Positions 8,131-17,146 of a DNA stretch of 64,000 nucleotides are shown piece after piece. The notes under the pieces are model-generated. The model saw only the letters and a program-made list of their open reading frames with translations. It was not told the DNA's origin and did not search any database. This stretch comes from Neisseria lisongii (lineage in GTDB: Bacteria > Pseudomonadota > Gammaproteobacteria > Burkholderiales > Neisseriaceae). The stretch lies in the NCBI RefSeq assembly GCF_028463985.1, contig NZ_CP116766.1, positions 434,001-498,000 of the forward strand, read 5' to 3'. The position numbers and the translations under genes are program-made. Every line of letters starts with the position of its first letter. The first letter of the stretch is position 1.

Positions 8131-9345
8131 ATGAACAACAAACAAACAGCACACTTCCAAACACGAGAACAACTCGAAATATTCATCAAACAAAACCCAA
8201 GACGATTCCTAGACGAGCTCGAAAGCAGCCCCCCCCTAAGAGAAAACTACAAAATCCTCCTACAAGACTTTAACAATTCCGACCTAATCGCCATCGGCAC
8301 CGCACTACAAGGCCGAGAAGTCCGCAATCCCATCAACAACAAACTCATGCTCACCGAGCCAAACGTCAAAGACTTCTACTACTGGTCTTCCCACAACATG
8401 AAACAAATGCAGGAAAATCCTTATCACGAATTAACTGATTATAAAGAATTTGTTAAGCGATTGCGTGAACAAGAATTAATCAATGAAGAAAATGAAAAAA
8501 AAGCTAAGCGTGAGATGATTAAGACAATTAGCGAAGAACTAAAACGCCACCAAAAACAAGTCGAACAAGCACGCGACTTCATGATGCAAAAAGAATTCTT
8601 GGATAATTTAGATAGAGCTTGGAAACTGCTAAGTATTCAAAAACAACAGCAACTTACCGAAAGTGCCGAAGCATTAAATGATTTGATGGTAAATACCGAA
8701 ATTGGTAGATATTTATCGCAAGACCCACGTTTTAGTCAACTCGAAGAAAACCAAAAAAGGTTAATTCAAAAAGGTCTTTCCGTTATAGGCGAAAACATCA
8801 ATAATGATGAAAAATTTAGCAAAACAATAAAAGAACTAGGTTTAAAAGAAGAAGATAAAGAAAAATATAAAGAATTTCTAGCTGATCCAGTTAAATTTGC
8901 AGCAGAACATCCTGAAGAAGCAAGTAGATTTACTGAAGTTACTTTAAACTGGACAGCGAAAATAGCACAAAAACGGGTGCAAAACGAGAAAAATGCTGCA
9001 GAAACAGCAAAGAATACTAAAAATGGAACAGATGAGTTTAATAAAATTGAACTTAGAAGATATTATCAAACAATAAATGCAGAAAAATCCACGTCTGCTT
9101 TTGAATCGAAACTAACCAATCCAGAGAATACCGATGCTGCTAAACCGATAAGCACTTCAAAAGAACAAGTTAAAAAAGAACTTAATGAACATCAAGAAGG
9201 CGTTGGAGCAGTAAACACAATAGCAAACGCAGCATTAGATTGGTCTAAAAACTTTAAACGAAATACAACAGAAGAACAATCGCAGCAAGAGCAAGCGCAA
9301 CTACATAGCGCTAGCACTAATCCAACAATGGGGAATAAAATATGA
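8131..9345 (+). CDS. Unknown 404-aa coiled-coil protein, accessory
   Basis: A protein of unknown family without signal peptide. Residues 1-95 (QTREQLEIFIKQNPRRFLDE ... DFYYWSSHNMKQM) look like a compact domain. Residues about 100-230 are long charged helices (EENEKKAKREMIKTISEELK), probably a coiled coil. The C-terminal 120 residues are polar and low in complexity (NAAETAKNTKNGT, EEQSQQEQAQ). The first roughly 280 bp are C-rich and G-poor, like the neighbouring IS; from about 8410 the DNA becomes AT-rich, so the gene looks like a mosaic. AAGG precedes the ATG. Its stop overlaps the next start by 4 bp (ATGA), so it is coupled to a secreted partner. A link to conjugation or phage genes is possible but not shown. 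Confidence 0.65.
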   Translation: MNNKQTAHFQTREQLEIFIKQNPRRFLDELESSPPLRENYKILLQDFNNSDLIAIGTALQGREVRNPINNKLMLTEPNVKDFYYWSSHNMKQMQENPYHELTDYKEFVKRLREQELINEENEKKAKREMIKTISEELKRHQKQVEQARDFMMQKEFLDNLDRAWKLLSIQKQQQLTESAEALNDLMVNTEIGRYLSQDPRFSQLEENQKRLIQKGLSVIGENINNDEKFSKTIKELGLKEEDKEKYKEFLADPVKFAAEHPEEASRFTEVTLNWTAKIAQKRVQNEKNAAETAKNTKNGTDEFNKIELRRYYQTINAEKSTSAFESKLTNPENTDAAKPISTSKEQVKKELNEHQEGVGAVNTIANAALDWSKNFKRNTTEEQSQQEQAQLHSASTNPTMGNKI

Positions 9346-9914
9346 AAAGAATAACAAAAGAATTTATCACTGCTTCAATATTGGCATTAAGCGCAGGCGT
9401 AGCTGTAGCAAAGGGCACTGCTACACCGCATACTAAAATAAATCCATATAGTAATAACCCATATAATGAAGAAATTACTGTAAGTGAATGGAAAGATAAA
9501 ATTTCAAAAGCACACGACCCCGTTGTTGAAAAAGCATTTGCTATATGGGGTTTAACAGATGATAACTTGGAAAGAGTGAAGAAAGATCAGCGTATCGGTT
9601 ATGCTCAAATGGCGTTATTTGAAGCAATACGTTATATGGAATTATGGAATGAAGCCGTTGAAAATCCAAGTATGTTACCAAGTTCAAAAAATATGCGGGT
9701 AGCTTTTTGTCAATTTGGAAAAGATCATGGAATTGTAGATGTTAATCCTAATTGGACATACGAAGAAAGCAGACGGCATGCTAAAAATTGGAGTAGTTGC
9801 GACAAAAACTTCCAACCTACCGTGCAAAACATTAAAAGAGGTTTAAGCCCAATAGTTCTAAGCGACCCACGTTTAGAACAAAATAAAGCCAAGTATATTA
9901 AACCTTTACCTTAA
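9342..9914 (+). CDS. Unknown exported protein, partner of the 404-aa protein
   Basis: A 190-aa protein with a clear signal peptide (MKRITKEFITASILALSAG, cleavage after AVA) and a mature domain rich in aromatic and charged residues (EWKDKISKAHDPVVEKAFAI, LFEAIRYMELWNEAVENP). Two cysteines (in VAFCQFG and WSSCDKN) may form a disulfide in the periplasm. The gene is AT-rich, unlike the flanking housekeeping genes, and contains no DUS except a partial match. It starts within the stop codon of the preceding gene. I recognise no family. The pairing of a cytoplasmic coiled-coil protein with an exported protein, next to an IS, suggests a small horizontally acquired module. Confidence 0.65.
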   Translation: MKRITKEFITASILALSAGVAVAKGTATPHTKINPYSNNPYNEEITVSEWKDKISKAHDPVVEKAFAIWGLTDDNLERVKKDQRIGYAQMALFEAIRYMELWNEAVENPSMLPSSKNMRVAFCQFGKDHGIVDVNPNWTYEESRRHAKNWSSCDKNFQPTVQNIKRGLSPIVLSDPRLEQNKAKYIKPLP

Positions 9915-9990
9915 CGGAGCGGGTGCGTTAATCACAGTTTCAGTGCTGGTTCAAACATTGCCCGCCACCGCAACACTTGAACCAAGCACA

Positions 9991-10035
9991 AAATAAATAG
10001 CTGTAGAAAATAAACTTTTTTACAGCTATTTATTT
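9991..10035. terminator. Long hairpin after the unknown operon
   Basis: A perfect 15-bp AT-rich stem (9991-10005 / 10021-10035) has a 15-nt loop containing CTTTTT. It lies 76 bp after the exported-protein gene and may act as its terminator. Confidence 0.6.
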
Positions 10036-10509
10036 CCCCTGTAGGGTGTCGTGCCAAAGCACGCACCTGTTCTGTGCATTTTATGTCGAAGCCGTCTGAA
10101 AATACAGTTTTCAGACGGCATTGTTTTTGGGTTTGGGGTTGGTGAGATTGATTTATGCCGATTAAACAACCAAGCCCGTGCGTGCTTGAAGCACGCACGC
10201 TACATGGGGTTTGACTGCAGGTCGCAGGTTGCGGTTAGCGAGAGCGAAGCCGAAGCCGAGCGTAACCCAACAAAACCTTATGTTTCAAAGTATTTGCAAT
10301 CATGTTGGGCCTCGACCCAACCTACACACTGTTTAAAACCCGTATGAATTATTCAGTGGATTGACTATAAAACCGCACAACGAAGACGAAGGCGCAGCCC
10401 TAAAAACCGAAAATTTTTACCATCAATACTTAATTAAAAAATCCCTAAAATCTAAAACAAGGCCGTCTGAAAATCTGATTTTCAGACGGCTTGGTTTTAT
10501 GTTTACCGG
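10036..10509. repeat. Repeat-filled intergenic region
   Basis: No gene is supported here. It contains a copy of the GTAGGGTG...GTGCCAAAGCACGCACCTG repeat (10041-10085) also found near 22199 and, inverted, near 46400; a DUS pair (10091-10119); a repeat with GCGTAACCCAACAAAACC (about 10217-10325) shared with 46160-46210 and 47710-47800; and a DUS-pair terminator (10462-10490) for the minus-strand gene that follows. Confidence 0.75.
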
Positions 10510-11403
10510 CTATGCTTCCTGCGGCAGCGGCAGGGTGCTGACAATGCCGCATACGCCGGCGGCTGCGGCGAGTTTGTAGAGGATATGTTGCGGCATATCG
10601 TGGTGAAACAGGCGGGTGATGTTGGCGATAACCGGCAGATGAGTTACCCGTCGGGCGCGGACGATGGCATCGATATCGAGGCGGTAGGCGTTGTCCGGCT
10701 CGAAACTGAGCGTACCGGCTTCGCCTAAGATAATGTGCAGGTTGCCGCGGGAAGCGATGTGTTCGGCGGCGACCAGCCAGTCATCGACACGGTGGTGTTT
10801 GTCTTTGCACAACACCACCGGCGTATTCAGACGGCCTACCTCGTCCTGCAATGATCGGTTGCCCATCAGTTCGCCGCCGAGGTAGAGAATATCGGCTTCG
10901 GCATCAAGCGCCGCTTCGATTTGGCGCACGTCCCGTATCCGCACCAAAACCGGTTTGCCGTCTTGATGGCAGTGGCGGATTTGGTTCTGCATGTGCTGGA
11001 TTTGGTGTTGCTGTCCGCTCAAATCTTCGCCGGCGTAGGGGCGGGCTTCGAGATAAAAAGGATCGGTGAACACGGCATCGGCGGCTGCGCTTGGTCCGGC
11101 TGCGGTGCAGATGTCCAACATTTTGCCGCCGCCGAACGCCACGCCCCGTACGGTAATTACGCTGTTGTGCGCCTGATGTTCCCGGCTGATGGTTTTCCAA
11201 TCGTTCAGCACCCGAATGGCACGCTCGACCCCGGGCAGGTTTTCGACTTCGTTGTGGCGGAACACACGTTCGTCGCCGACCGCACCGATAATCGTGCGCT
11301 CTTCGCCTTGGGAAATGTGTTCGTGCAGCCCTCTGCTGCGGATAAATTCGACAACGTGGGCGATTTCGGCAGCACCGGCCTGTTTTTGCATGACGATAAT
11401 CAT
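10510..11403 (-). CDS. Degenerate DAHP synthase (class I-beta)-like protein
   Basis: A 297-aa protein whose N-terminal ferredoxin-like regulatory domain is typical of class I-beta 3-deoxy-7-phosphoheptulonate synthases (MIIVMQKQAGAAEIA, ISQGEERTIIGAVGDER, LPGVERAIRVL, WKTISREH). The C-terminal barrel is recognisable in outline but lacks the catalytic signatures: AGPCS reads AGPSA (metal Cys lost), KPRTSPYSFQG is reduced to ARPYAGEDLSG, CERG reads GEAG, DPSH reads NITR, and the final EVH reads STL. It is therefore probably not an active aldolase and may be a regulatory or moonlighting paralogue. ATG 11403 is chosen from the family start MIIVM. A DUS-pair terminator follows at 10462-10490. Confidence 0.75.
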   Translation of the reverse strand: MIIVMQKQAGAAEIAHVVEFIRSRGLHEHISQGEERTIIGAVGDERVFRHNEVENLPGVERAIRVLNDWKTISREHQAHNSVITVRGVAFGGGKMLDICTAAGPSAAADAVFTDPFYLEARPYAGEDLSGQQHQIQHMQNQIRHCHQDGKPVLVRIRDVRQIEAALDAEADILYLGGELMGNRSLQDEVGRLNTPVVLCKDKHHRVDDWLVAAEHIASRGNLHIILGEAGTLSFEPDNAYRLDIDAIVRARRVTHLPVIANITRLFHHDMPQHILYKLAAAAGVCGIVSTLPLPQEA

Positions 11404-11577
11404 TTTCGGCTTGCGTAGAGTGGGAAAGACAGATTGATTATATAGTGAAAATCCGTTCTTTCCCATACGCCGCAGCGGCGGATTGTTTGCGTCATATCAA
11501 GGCGGAAAACCGCCGCTGCTTAATTTTCAGACGGCCTATGTTATACTGACCCCCGTTTTTATTTGTCTTGGCGCAAA

Positions 11578-13683
11578 ATGCGACTGTTTGGTATCAGAAA
11601 ACTTTGGCTGAAACTGGCGTTCTTCGGCGTGCTGACTTCGCTGCTGATGATCATCGGCATGTCTGCGTCTGTTTACCGCCTGTTCAGTGCCGAGCGGATT
11701 CAGGCGGTGGCGGATTCGGCGTTTGCCCACGGCGGGCGCAGCGTCCGTTTTGAGGGCGACATCGGCCGCCGCTGGTTTCCCCGTCCGACCGTTTCCCTGA
11801 AAAATCTGAAAGTGGTGCCGTTAAACGGCATCCGTCCCGATATTGAAATTCAGGAAGCGAGCATAGGTTTGGCGTGGGAAAGCCTGTGGCGCAGCGTGCC
11901 GGTGGTGGACAAGCTGCGGCTGGACGGCTTGACGCTGACGCTGGAGCGGCGGGACGACGATACTTGGAATCTGCAGGATTTATGGCAGCAGGGCGGCTCG
12001 CAGCGTTTTGAATTAAACCGGCTGCAGGTGGAAAATGCCGCCCTGAATCTGCGGCTGGCGCACAACGAATACACGCTGGACGGCGTGAATTTGAAAGTGT
12101 CGGACGAAGAATCCGAAGGCAGAATGTTTACCCTGTCGGGGCGGCTGCGGCAGAGCGATTTGCCGCTGGCGTTTCAGGGGCAGGGAACATTGTCGGCCGA
12201 GGGCGGCGTTTGGCGGGTTCCGCTGTTCCGTCTGACGGCGGAAGGCAAGTTTGATCAAGACAGCGTAACCCTCGCCGCCGACAGCAGTCTGAGCTGGAGG
12301 CCGTCTGAAAATCTGTTGCGGGCGGATAAAGTCAATCTGCGGCTCGACAGTTCGTATCACAATTTCCATATCACGGCACAAATTCCCAAGTTATTGTTGA
12401 ACCATCAGAAAATCCATCTGGATAGGCTCACCGGCGCATTTACCGCTGCGCAGTGGAACGGTTCGCTGCAACTTAATCAGATAAACCTGCGCCGCAATCT
12501 GGCGACGCTGAACGGTTTTGAACTGAATGCCGGCCATCAGGGCGAAAAATGGCAAACCGGCCTGAAAGCCGCCGGTTCGCTGCTGTGGGAACATCAGGCG
12601 GGCTTGAGCGTGAAAGACATTGCCTTCAATCTGATTCAGGACAGTTTGGACAAATCCGCAGTGCCGAGATTAAACGGCAATTTGAAAGGCATGTTGAACC
12701 GCAGCGCAGCAGGGGCGTGGCAGGGCAGTTTTGACGGCCAGTTTGACCGCCAGCCGGTGCGGCTGGTGTTGCAATATTTGCCGCAATCGGGGCAACATCC
12801 CAAGCTGGAAGCCGGTATCAGCCTTAAAAAACTGGTGCTGCAGCCCTATTGGCAGGATTTTCAGGCACAATCGGGGCAGATTTATCCCGATTTTCTCAGC
12901 CACCCGCTGATGCCCGCCGTGGAAGCGCAGTTAAACATCAACCAACTGCAGATGCCGGGCGTGGTGTTGGACAAAGTCGATACGCTGGTTTCCGCCGACA
13001 GCCGCCATATTGCCCTGAGTAATTTCACCGCCGAGCTTTACGGCGGCAAAACCGAGGGCGGTATCAGCATGGCGAACACCGAACCGGTTTCCTACCATCT
13101 GCAGCAGGACGCACGGGGCGTGGAAATCCGGTCGCTGCTGGAAGATTTGTTCGGCTTTCACAATTTCAGCGGTACGGGCGACGCAGTGATCGACATTACC
13201 GCCAAAGGAAGCGACCACAAAAGCCTGATCCAATCGCTCGACGGCACGCTCACGCTCAATGTTTCAGACGGCGCATGGGTCGGCATTGATATGAACAATA
13301 TCCTGCAAAGCGGCAAAATCAGCAAACAGACCGACAAAATATTGCAGACACCGTTTAAAAAATTCACCCTCAACAGCCTGATTGTCAAAGGCGTGAGCCA
13401 TCATCTGAATGCCGAGCTGCTGTCCGACAGCCTGAAAGTGCGCAGCAGCGGGCAAACCGATCTCTACCGCAAGGAAATGGCGGAAGAAATGCTGATTTAC
13501 AATGTCCAAAAACCGCTTTCCAAACCGATTCCGCTGAAAATCACCGGCCCGGTCGATAATCTTTCGGTAACGCTCGACTACGCCCGCCTGACCGACGGCC
13601 TGAACACGCCGCAGGAAAAACAGAAAGCCTTGGAAGAAACCTTCCGCGAGCAGTGGCAATGGCTGGTGCCGAAGAAAAAATAG
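11578..13683 (+). CDS. AsmA family protein
   Basis: A 701-aa envelope protein of the AsmA/TamB-like group, bridge-like lipid-transfer proteins anchored in the inner membrane and extending into the periplasm. Residues about 8-32 form the N-terminal transmembrane anchor (LWLKLAFFGVLTSLLMIIGM). The AsmA N-terminal domain follows (VSLKNLKVVPLNG, WESLWRSVPVVDKLRLDGLT), then repeated beta-rich segments and the C-terminal conserved module (GTGDAVIDITAKG, LDGTLTLNVSDGAWVGIDMN, RSSGQTDLYR). The first ATG of the conserved N-terminus is used; an upstream in-frame TTG at 11563 is possible. TTATACT at 11541-11547 is a likely -10. A DUS in the gene encodes RPSEN. The stop codon is 10 bp from the TatD-like gene, probably one operon. 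Confidence 0.85.
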   Translation: MRLFGIRKLWLKLAFFGVLTSLLMIIGMSASVYRLFSAERIQAVADSAFAHGGRSVRFEGDIGRRWFPRPTVSLKNLKVVPLNGIRPDIEIQEASIGLAWESLWRSVPVVDKLRLDGLTLTLERRDDDTWNLQDLWQQGGSQRFELNRLQVENAALNLRLAHNEYTLDGVNLKVSDEESEGRMFTLSGRLRQSDLPLAFQGQGTLSAEGGVWRVPLFRLTAEGKFDQDSVTLAADSSLSWRPSENLLRADKVNLRLDSSYHNFHITAQIPKLLLNHQKIHLDRLTGAFTAAQWNGSLQLNQINLRRNLATLNGFELNAGHQGEKWQTGLKAAGSLLWEHQAGLSVKDIAFNLIQDSLDKSAVPRLNGNLKGMLNRSAAGAWQGSFDGQFDRQPVRLVLQYLPQSGQHPKLEAGISLKKLVLQPYWQDFQAQSGQIYPDFLSHPLMPAVEAQLNINQLQMPGVVLDKVDTLVSADSRHIALSNFTAELYGGKTEGGISMANTEPVSYHLQQDARGVEIRSLLEDLFGFHNFSGTGDAVIDITAKGSDHKSLIQSLDGTLTLNVSDGAWVGIDMNNILQSGKISKQTDKILQTPFKKFTLNSLIVKGVSHHLNAELLSDSLKVRSSGQTDLYRKEMAEEMLIYNVQKPLSKPIPLKITGPVDNLSVTLDYARLTDGLNTPQEKQKALEETFREQWQWLVPKKK

Positions 13684-13693
13684 GCGGCGGAAG

Positions 13694-14449
13694 ATGATCA
13701 CCCTGACCGATACCCACTGCCATCTGGCGGACAAACTGTTTGCCGCTGCGCTGCCGGACATTATCCGCCAAGCGCAGACGCAGGGTGTCTGCCGTTTTAT
13801 CGTTCCCTCGGCAAACAGCGGCGATTTTGCCGCCGTTACCCGACTGGCGGCGTTACCGCAGGTGTATCCTGCATTCGGCATACATCCGTGGTTTGCCGAT
13901 ACGGCGGACGAAACCGCTTTTGATATGTTGGCGGCACAGTTGGAACGTTATCCGCAGGCGTGGGTCGGCGAAACCGGTTTGGACTTTCTGCACGCTGCCG
14001 ATGAAGCGGCAAAAACCGTGCAGCAGGCGGTTTTCAGACGGCATTTGGACTTGGCACAGCAGATCGGACGGCGGGTGATTGCCCACAATGTCAAATCCAC
14101 CGCCGCACTGACCGCTGCCGTGAAACACTGCGGCTTTACGCAGGGCGGGATTGTCCACGCTTTTTCCGGTAGTTTGGAAGAAGCACGGATTTTGGTGCGG
14201 CTGGGTTTCAAAATCGGTATCGGCTCGCTGCTGCTGAATCCGAATGCCAAAAAAGCACGGGAAGCGGCGCAAAAGCTGGATTTGCAGGATATTGTGTTGG
14301 AAACCGACAGCCCGTTTATGCTGAAAAACCAAATCAACACACCTGCCAACCTGTATCGGATTGCCGAAACTGTGGCGGCACTGCGGGGCATTCCGCTGGC
14401 GGAATTGGCGGCGGCAACCGAGCGGAATGTGGATATTTTATTATCGTAA
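13694..14449 (+). CDS. TatD family metal-dependent deoxyribonuclease
   Basis: A 251-aa TIM-barrel hydrolase of the TatD group, which acts as a metal-dependent 3'-5' DNase or related phosphoesterase. Metal ligands are visible in order: TDTHCHL (two His), VGETGLDF (Glu), VIAHNVKST (His), IVHAFSG (His) and LETDSPFM (Asp). The C-terminal TPANLYRIAETVAALRGI segment is typical. The ribosome-binding site GCGGAAG precedes ATG 13694. The gene follows asmA by 10 bp. A DUS inside the gene (around 14033) encodes FRRH. Several TatD paralogues exist in proteobacteria (tatD, ycfH, yjjV), and I do not distinguish among them. Confidence 0.88.
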   Translation: MITLTDTHCHLADKLFAAALPDIIRQAQTQGVCRFIVPSANSGDFAAVTRLAALPQVYPAFGIHPWFADTADETAFDMLAAQLERYPQAWVGETGLDFLHAADEAAKTVQQAVFRRHLDLAQQIGRRVIAHNVKSTAALTAAVKHCGFTQGGIVHAFSGSLEEARILVRLGFKIGIGSLLLNPNAKKAREAAQKLDLQDIVLETDSPFMLKNQINTPANLYRIAETVAALRGIPLAELAAATERNVDILLS

Positions 14450-14472
14450 ATTCACGATAGATGAAAATCGGC

Positions 14473-14528
14473 TATAATACGCCGCATTCTCTAAACAGGC
14501 CGTCTGAAAACGGATTTTCAGACGGCCT
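14473..14528 (+). promoter_or_regulatory. prfA promoter with DUS hairpin in the leader
   Basis: An ideal -10 TATAAT (14473-14478) lies after the tatD-like gene. A 14-bp DUS hairpin (14497-14510 / 14515-14528, CGGA loop) falls between this promoter and the prfA start at 14547. It can end tatD-like transcripts, but it would also be part of the prfA leader. Confidence 0.7.
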
Positions 14529-14546
14529 TTGCAACGGAAAAAGAAT

Positions 14547-15623
14547 ATGAAACCGTCTATTTTAGAAAAATTACAGCAGCTTGCCGAACGTTTGGAAGAA
14601 GTTACCCATCTGCTCGGCCAGCCCGAAGCCACCGACGATATGGACAACTACCGCAAGCTGACGCGCGAACACGCCGAAATCACGCCGGTGGTGGAAGTGT
14701 TCCAAAGTTACCGCTTGGCGCAGAGCGATTTGGCCGATGCCGAAGAAATGCTGCAAGACCCTGAAATGAAAGAGTTTGCCGCCGAAGAAATCGAAGCGGC
14801 AAAAGCCAAAATCGACACTTTGGATACCGAGTTGCAAAAACTGTTGCTGCCCAAAGATGCCGACGACGACAAAAACATCTTTATCGAAGTACGCGCCGGA
14901 ACGGGCGGAGACGAAGCCGCACTGTTTGCCGGCGATTTGCTGCGCATGTACAGCCGCTATGCCGAACGCAACCGCTGGCAAGTCGAAATTGTGTCCGCCA
15001 ACGAGAGCGAACTGGGCGGCTATAAGGAGGTGATTGCCCGCATTATTGGGCTGGGCGCATACAGCCGTCTGAAATTTGAATCGGGCGGCCACCGTGTGCA
15101 GCGTGTTCCCGCCACTGAAAGCCAAGGACGGATTCACACTTCGGCGTGTACCGTTGCCGTGATGCCTGAAGCCGATGAGTTGGAAGATATTCAAATCAAC
15201 CCCGCCGATTTGCGGATTGATACCTTCCGTGCTTCCGGTGCCGGCGGCCAGCACATCAATAAAACCGATTCGGCAGTACGCATTACCCACCTGCCGACCG
15301 GAACGGTTGTCGAATGTCAGGACGGCCGCAGCCAGCACGCCAACAAAGCGCAGGCGATGAAAGTGTTGGCGGCACGTTTGAACGATGCGCAAAAACGGGA
15401 AGCCCAAGCCAAAGAAGCCGCCGAACGCAAATCCTTAATCGGCAGCGGCGACCGCAGCGAACGCATCCGCACCTACAACTATCCGCAAGGCCGTGTTACC
15501 GACCACCGCATCAACCTGACCCTGCACAAACTCGATTTCATCATGGACGGCGATTTGAGCGAACTGACGGACGCTCTGATTGCCGAACACCAAGCCGAAC
15601 TGCTGGCGATGATGGGCGATTAA
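14547..15623 (+). CDS. prfA: Peptide chain release factor 1
   Basis: Release factor 1 ends translation at UAA and UAG. The 358-aa protein has the usual four domains: N-terminal helical domain (residues 1-100), the codon-recognition domain with the PAT tripeptide (RVPATESQGRIHTS), and the GAGGQHINK loop with the catalytic GGQ that PrmC methylates on Gln, followed by the C-terminal helical part. A start at an upstream TTG (14529) is rejected because ATG 14547 has GGAAAAAGA in front and gives the normal N-terminus (MKPSILEKL). The gene has its own TATAAT promoter with a DUS hairpin in the leader. No prmC lies nearby. Confidence 0.96.
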   Translation: MKPSILEKLQQLAERLEEVTHLLGQPEATDDMDNYRKLTREHAEITPVVEVFQSYRLAQSDLADAEEMLQDPEMKEFAAEEIEAAKAKIDTLDTELQKLLLPKDADDDKNIFIEVRAGTGGDEAALFAGDLLRMYSRYAERNRWQVEIVSANESELGGYKEVIARIIGLGAYSRLKFESGGHRVQRVPATESQGRIHTSACTVAVMPEADELEDIQINPADLRIDTFRASGAGGQHINKTDSAVRITHLPTGTVVECQDGRSQHANKAQAMKVLAARLNDAQKREAQAKEAAERKSLIGSGDRSERIRTYNYPQGRVTDHRINLTLHKLDFIMDGDLSELTDALIAEHQAELLAMMGD

Positions 15624-15642
15624 GGCGGCGGCTGGGCCATGA

Positions 15643-15692
15643 TGCCGTCTGAAAATGCGGTTTTAGCTACATCTACGATTTTCAGACGGCAT
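15643..15692. terminator. DUS-pair hairpin after prfA
   Basis: A 15-bp stem of inverted AT-type DUS (15643-15657 / 15678-15692) encloses a 20-nt loop with a remnant of the TTTTAGCT repeat. Confidence 0.75.
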
Positions 15693-15833
15693 CAATATCC
15701 GAATGCCCAAACCGATTGATTCTGCTTATGGCGCTGTCGGTTTTTTCTTGAGCGGCACGCTGTCAAGCACCGCTGCGAAGTGTTAAAATAAACCCCGATT
15801 TTATTCATGTATAAATGAAAAGGATACCTCAAA

Positions 15834-16865
15834 ATGACAAACGAAGTGCAAAACGCCGAAGTATTGGCCGACCGTGTTTCACCGGAACAATTCCGCATCA
15901 ATATGATGGACATCGCCCGTAAAGCAAACAAACGCATTGTGTTGCCGGAAGGCGCAGAACCCCGCACCGTGCAGGCTGCCGCCATCTGCCATGAAAAAGG
16001 CATTGCCCGCTGCGTATTGCTGGCGACCCGTGCCGAAGTCGAAGCCGTGGCTGCCGAGCAGGGCATTACCCTGCCGGAATCGCTGGAAATCATCGATCCG
16101 GCGACTTTGGTGGAACAATACGTTGCGCCGATGTGCGAGTTGCGCAAATCCAAAGGCCTGACCGAAGAGCAGGCACGAGAACAGCTTCAGGATACCGTGG
16201 TATTGGGTACGATGATGATGGCGCAAAACGATGTGGACGGCTTGGTTTCCGGCGCTGTACACACCACTGCCAACACCATCCGCCCGGCTTTGCAGCTGAT
16301 TAAAACCGCCCCGAATGCGAGCTTGGTATCCAGCGTATTCTTTATGCTGCTGCCGGAACAAGTGATGGCGTTTGCCGATTGCGCCGTAAACCCGAACCCG
16401 ACTGCCGAACAGTTGGCCGAAATCGCCATTCAAACCGCCGATTCCGCCAAAGCCTTCGGCATCAACCCGAAAGTGGCGATGATTTCTTATTCCACCATCA
16501 ATTCCGGTAGCGGTCCTGATGTGGATTTGGTGATTGAAGCGACCAAAATCGCCCAAGAAAAACGCCCTGATTTGGCGTTGGACGGCCCGCTGCAATACGA
16601 TGCCGCTACTGTGCCGAGCGTTGCCAAAGCCAAAGCGCCGAACAGCAAAGTGGCGGGTCAGGCGACCGTATTGGTGTTCCCTGATTTGAACACCGGTAAC
16701 TGCACCTACAAAGCCGTTCAACGTGCCGCCAACATCGTCAGCGTCGGCCCGATGCTGCAAGGCCTGCGCAAACCGGTGAACGATCTGTCGCGCGGCGCAT
16801 TGGTGGACGACATCGTGTACACCATCGCCCTGACTGCGATTCAGGCGCAACAAATGGCCGCCTGA
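15834..16865 (+). CDS. pta: Phosphate acetyltransferase (catalytic domain form)
   Basis: Phosphotransacetylase interconverts acetyl-CoA and acetyl phosphate in acetate metabolism. The 343-aa protein is the short form holding only the PTA_PTB catalytic domain (IVLPEGAEPRTVQAAA, DVDGLVSGAVHTTANTIRPA, ISYSTINSGSGPDVDLV, LVFPDLNTGNCTYKAVQR, GLRKPVNDLSRGA) and lacks the N-terminal DRTGG/BioD-like regulatory domain of the long enterobacterial enzyme. AAAGGA precedes the ATG. No acetate kinase gene is adjacent. The gene is monocistronic, bounded by DUS hairpins on both sides. Confidence 0.92.
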   Translation: MTNEVQNAEVLADRVSPEQFRINMMDIARKANKRIVLPEGAEPRTVQAAAICHEKGIARCVLLATRAEVEAVAAEQGITLPESLEIIDPATLVEQYVAPMCELRKSKGLTEEQAREQLQDTVVLGTMMMAQNDVDGLVSGAVHTTANTIRPALQLIKTAPNASLVSSVFFMLLPEQVMAFADCAVNPNPTAEQLAEIAIQTADSAKAFGINPKVAMISYSTINSGSGPDVDLVIEATKIAQEKRPDLALDGPLQYDAATVPSVAKAKAPNSKVAGQATVLVFPDLNTGNCTYKAVQRAANIVSVGPMLQGLRKPVNDLSRGALVDDIVYTIALTAIQAQQMAA

Positions 16866-16894
16866 TTACCGCCGGTTGTTTGAGATTTGACCGT

Positions 16895-16935
16895 ATGCCG
16901 TCTGAAAACAGGGTTTGCCTGTTTTCAGACGGCAT
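16895..16935. terminator. DUS-pair terminator after pta
   Basis: An 18-bp perfect stem (16895-16912 / 16918-16935) has a 5-nt loop. The DUS stem is extended by CAGG/CCTG. Confidence 0.85.
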
Positions 16936-17146
16936 TATTGTTGAACAGGGTGATGGAGTAAATTCACGATATATCCCCAAAGCCGCCGTATTGTCTTGTG
17001 TACGTTTTGTGGATAAATCCGTTTGATTGTTGAATTGGCTGAAAAAAATCGGTCTGATTAAAAAACAGTCAGAGTGTGCCGTTTCCTGATAAGTGGCGCT
17101 CTTTGCTATAATGGCGGCCGAAATCTATTGAGAGAATGCACTATCT

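Noticed and set aside
10051..10347. 98-codon frame, and similar ones at 46067-46288 and 47960-48244
   Set aside because: They consist entirely of dispersed intergenic repeats (MLEARTLH-, RNPTKPYVS-type translations) that recur in different frames and orientations.
15879..16853. 324-codon open frame antisense to pta
   Set aside because: Shadow frame; His/Gly/Phe-rich translation typical of antisense neisserial genes.
16936..17146. Region upstream of trmA considered for a small RNA gene
   Set aside because: Only a -10 TATAAT near the trmA start is convincing; no stable hairpin with T-run or conserved RNA motif was found.
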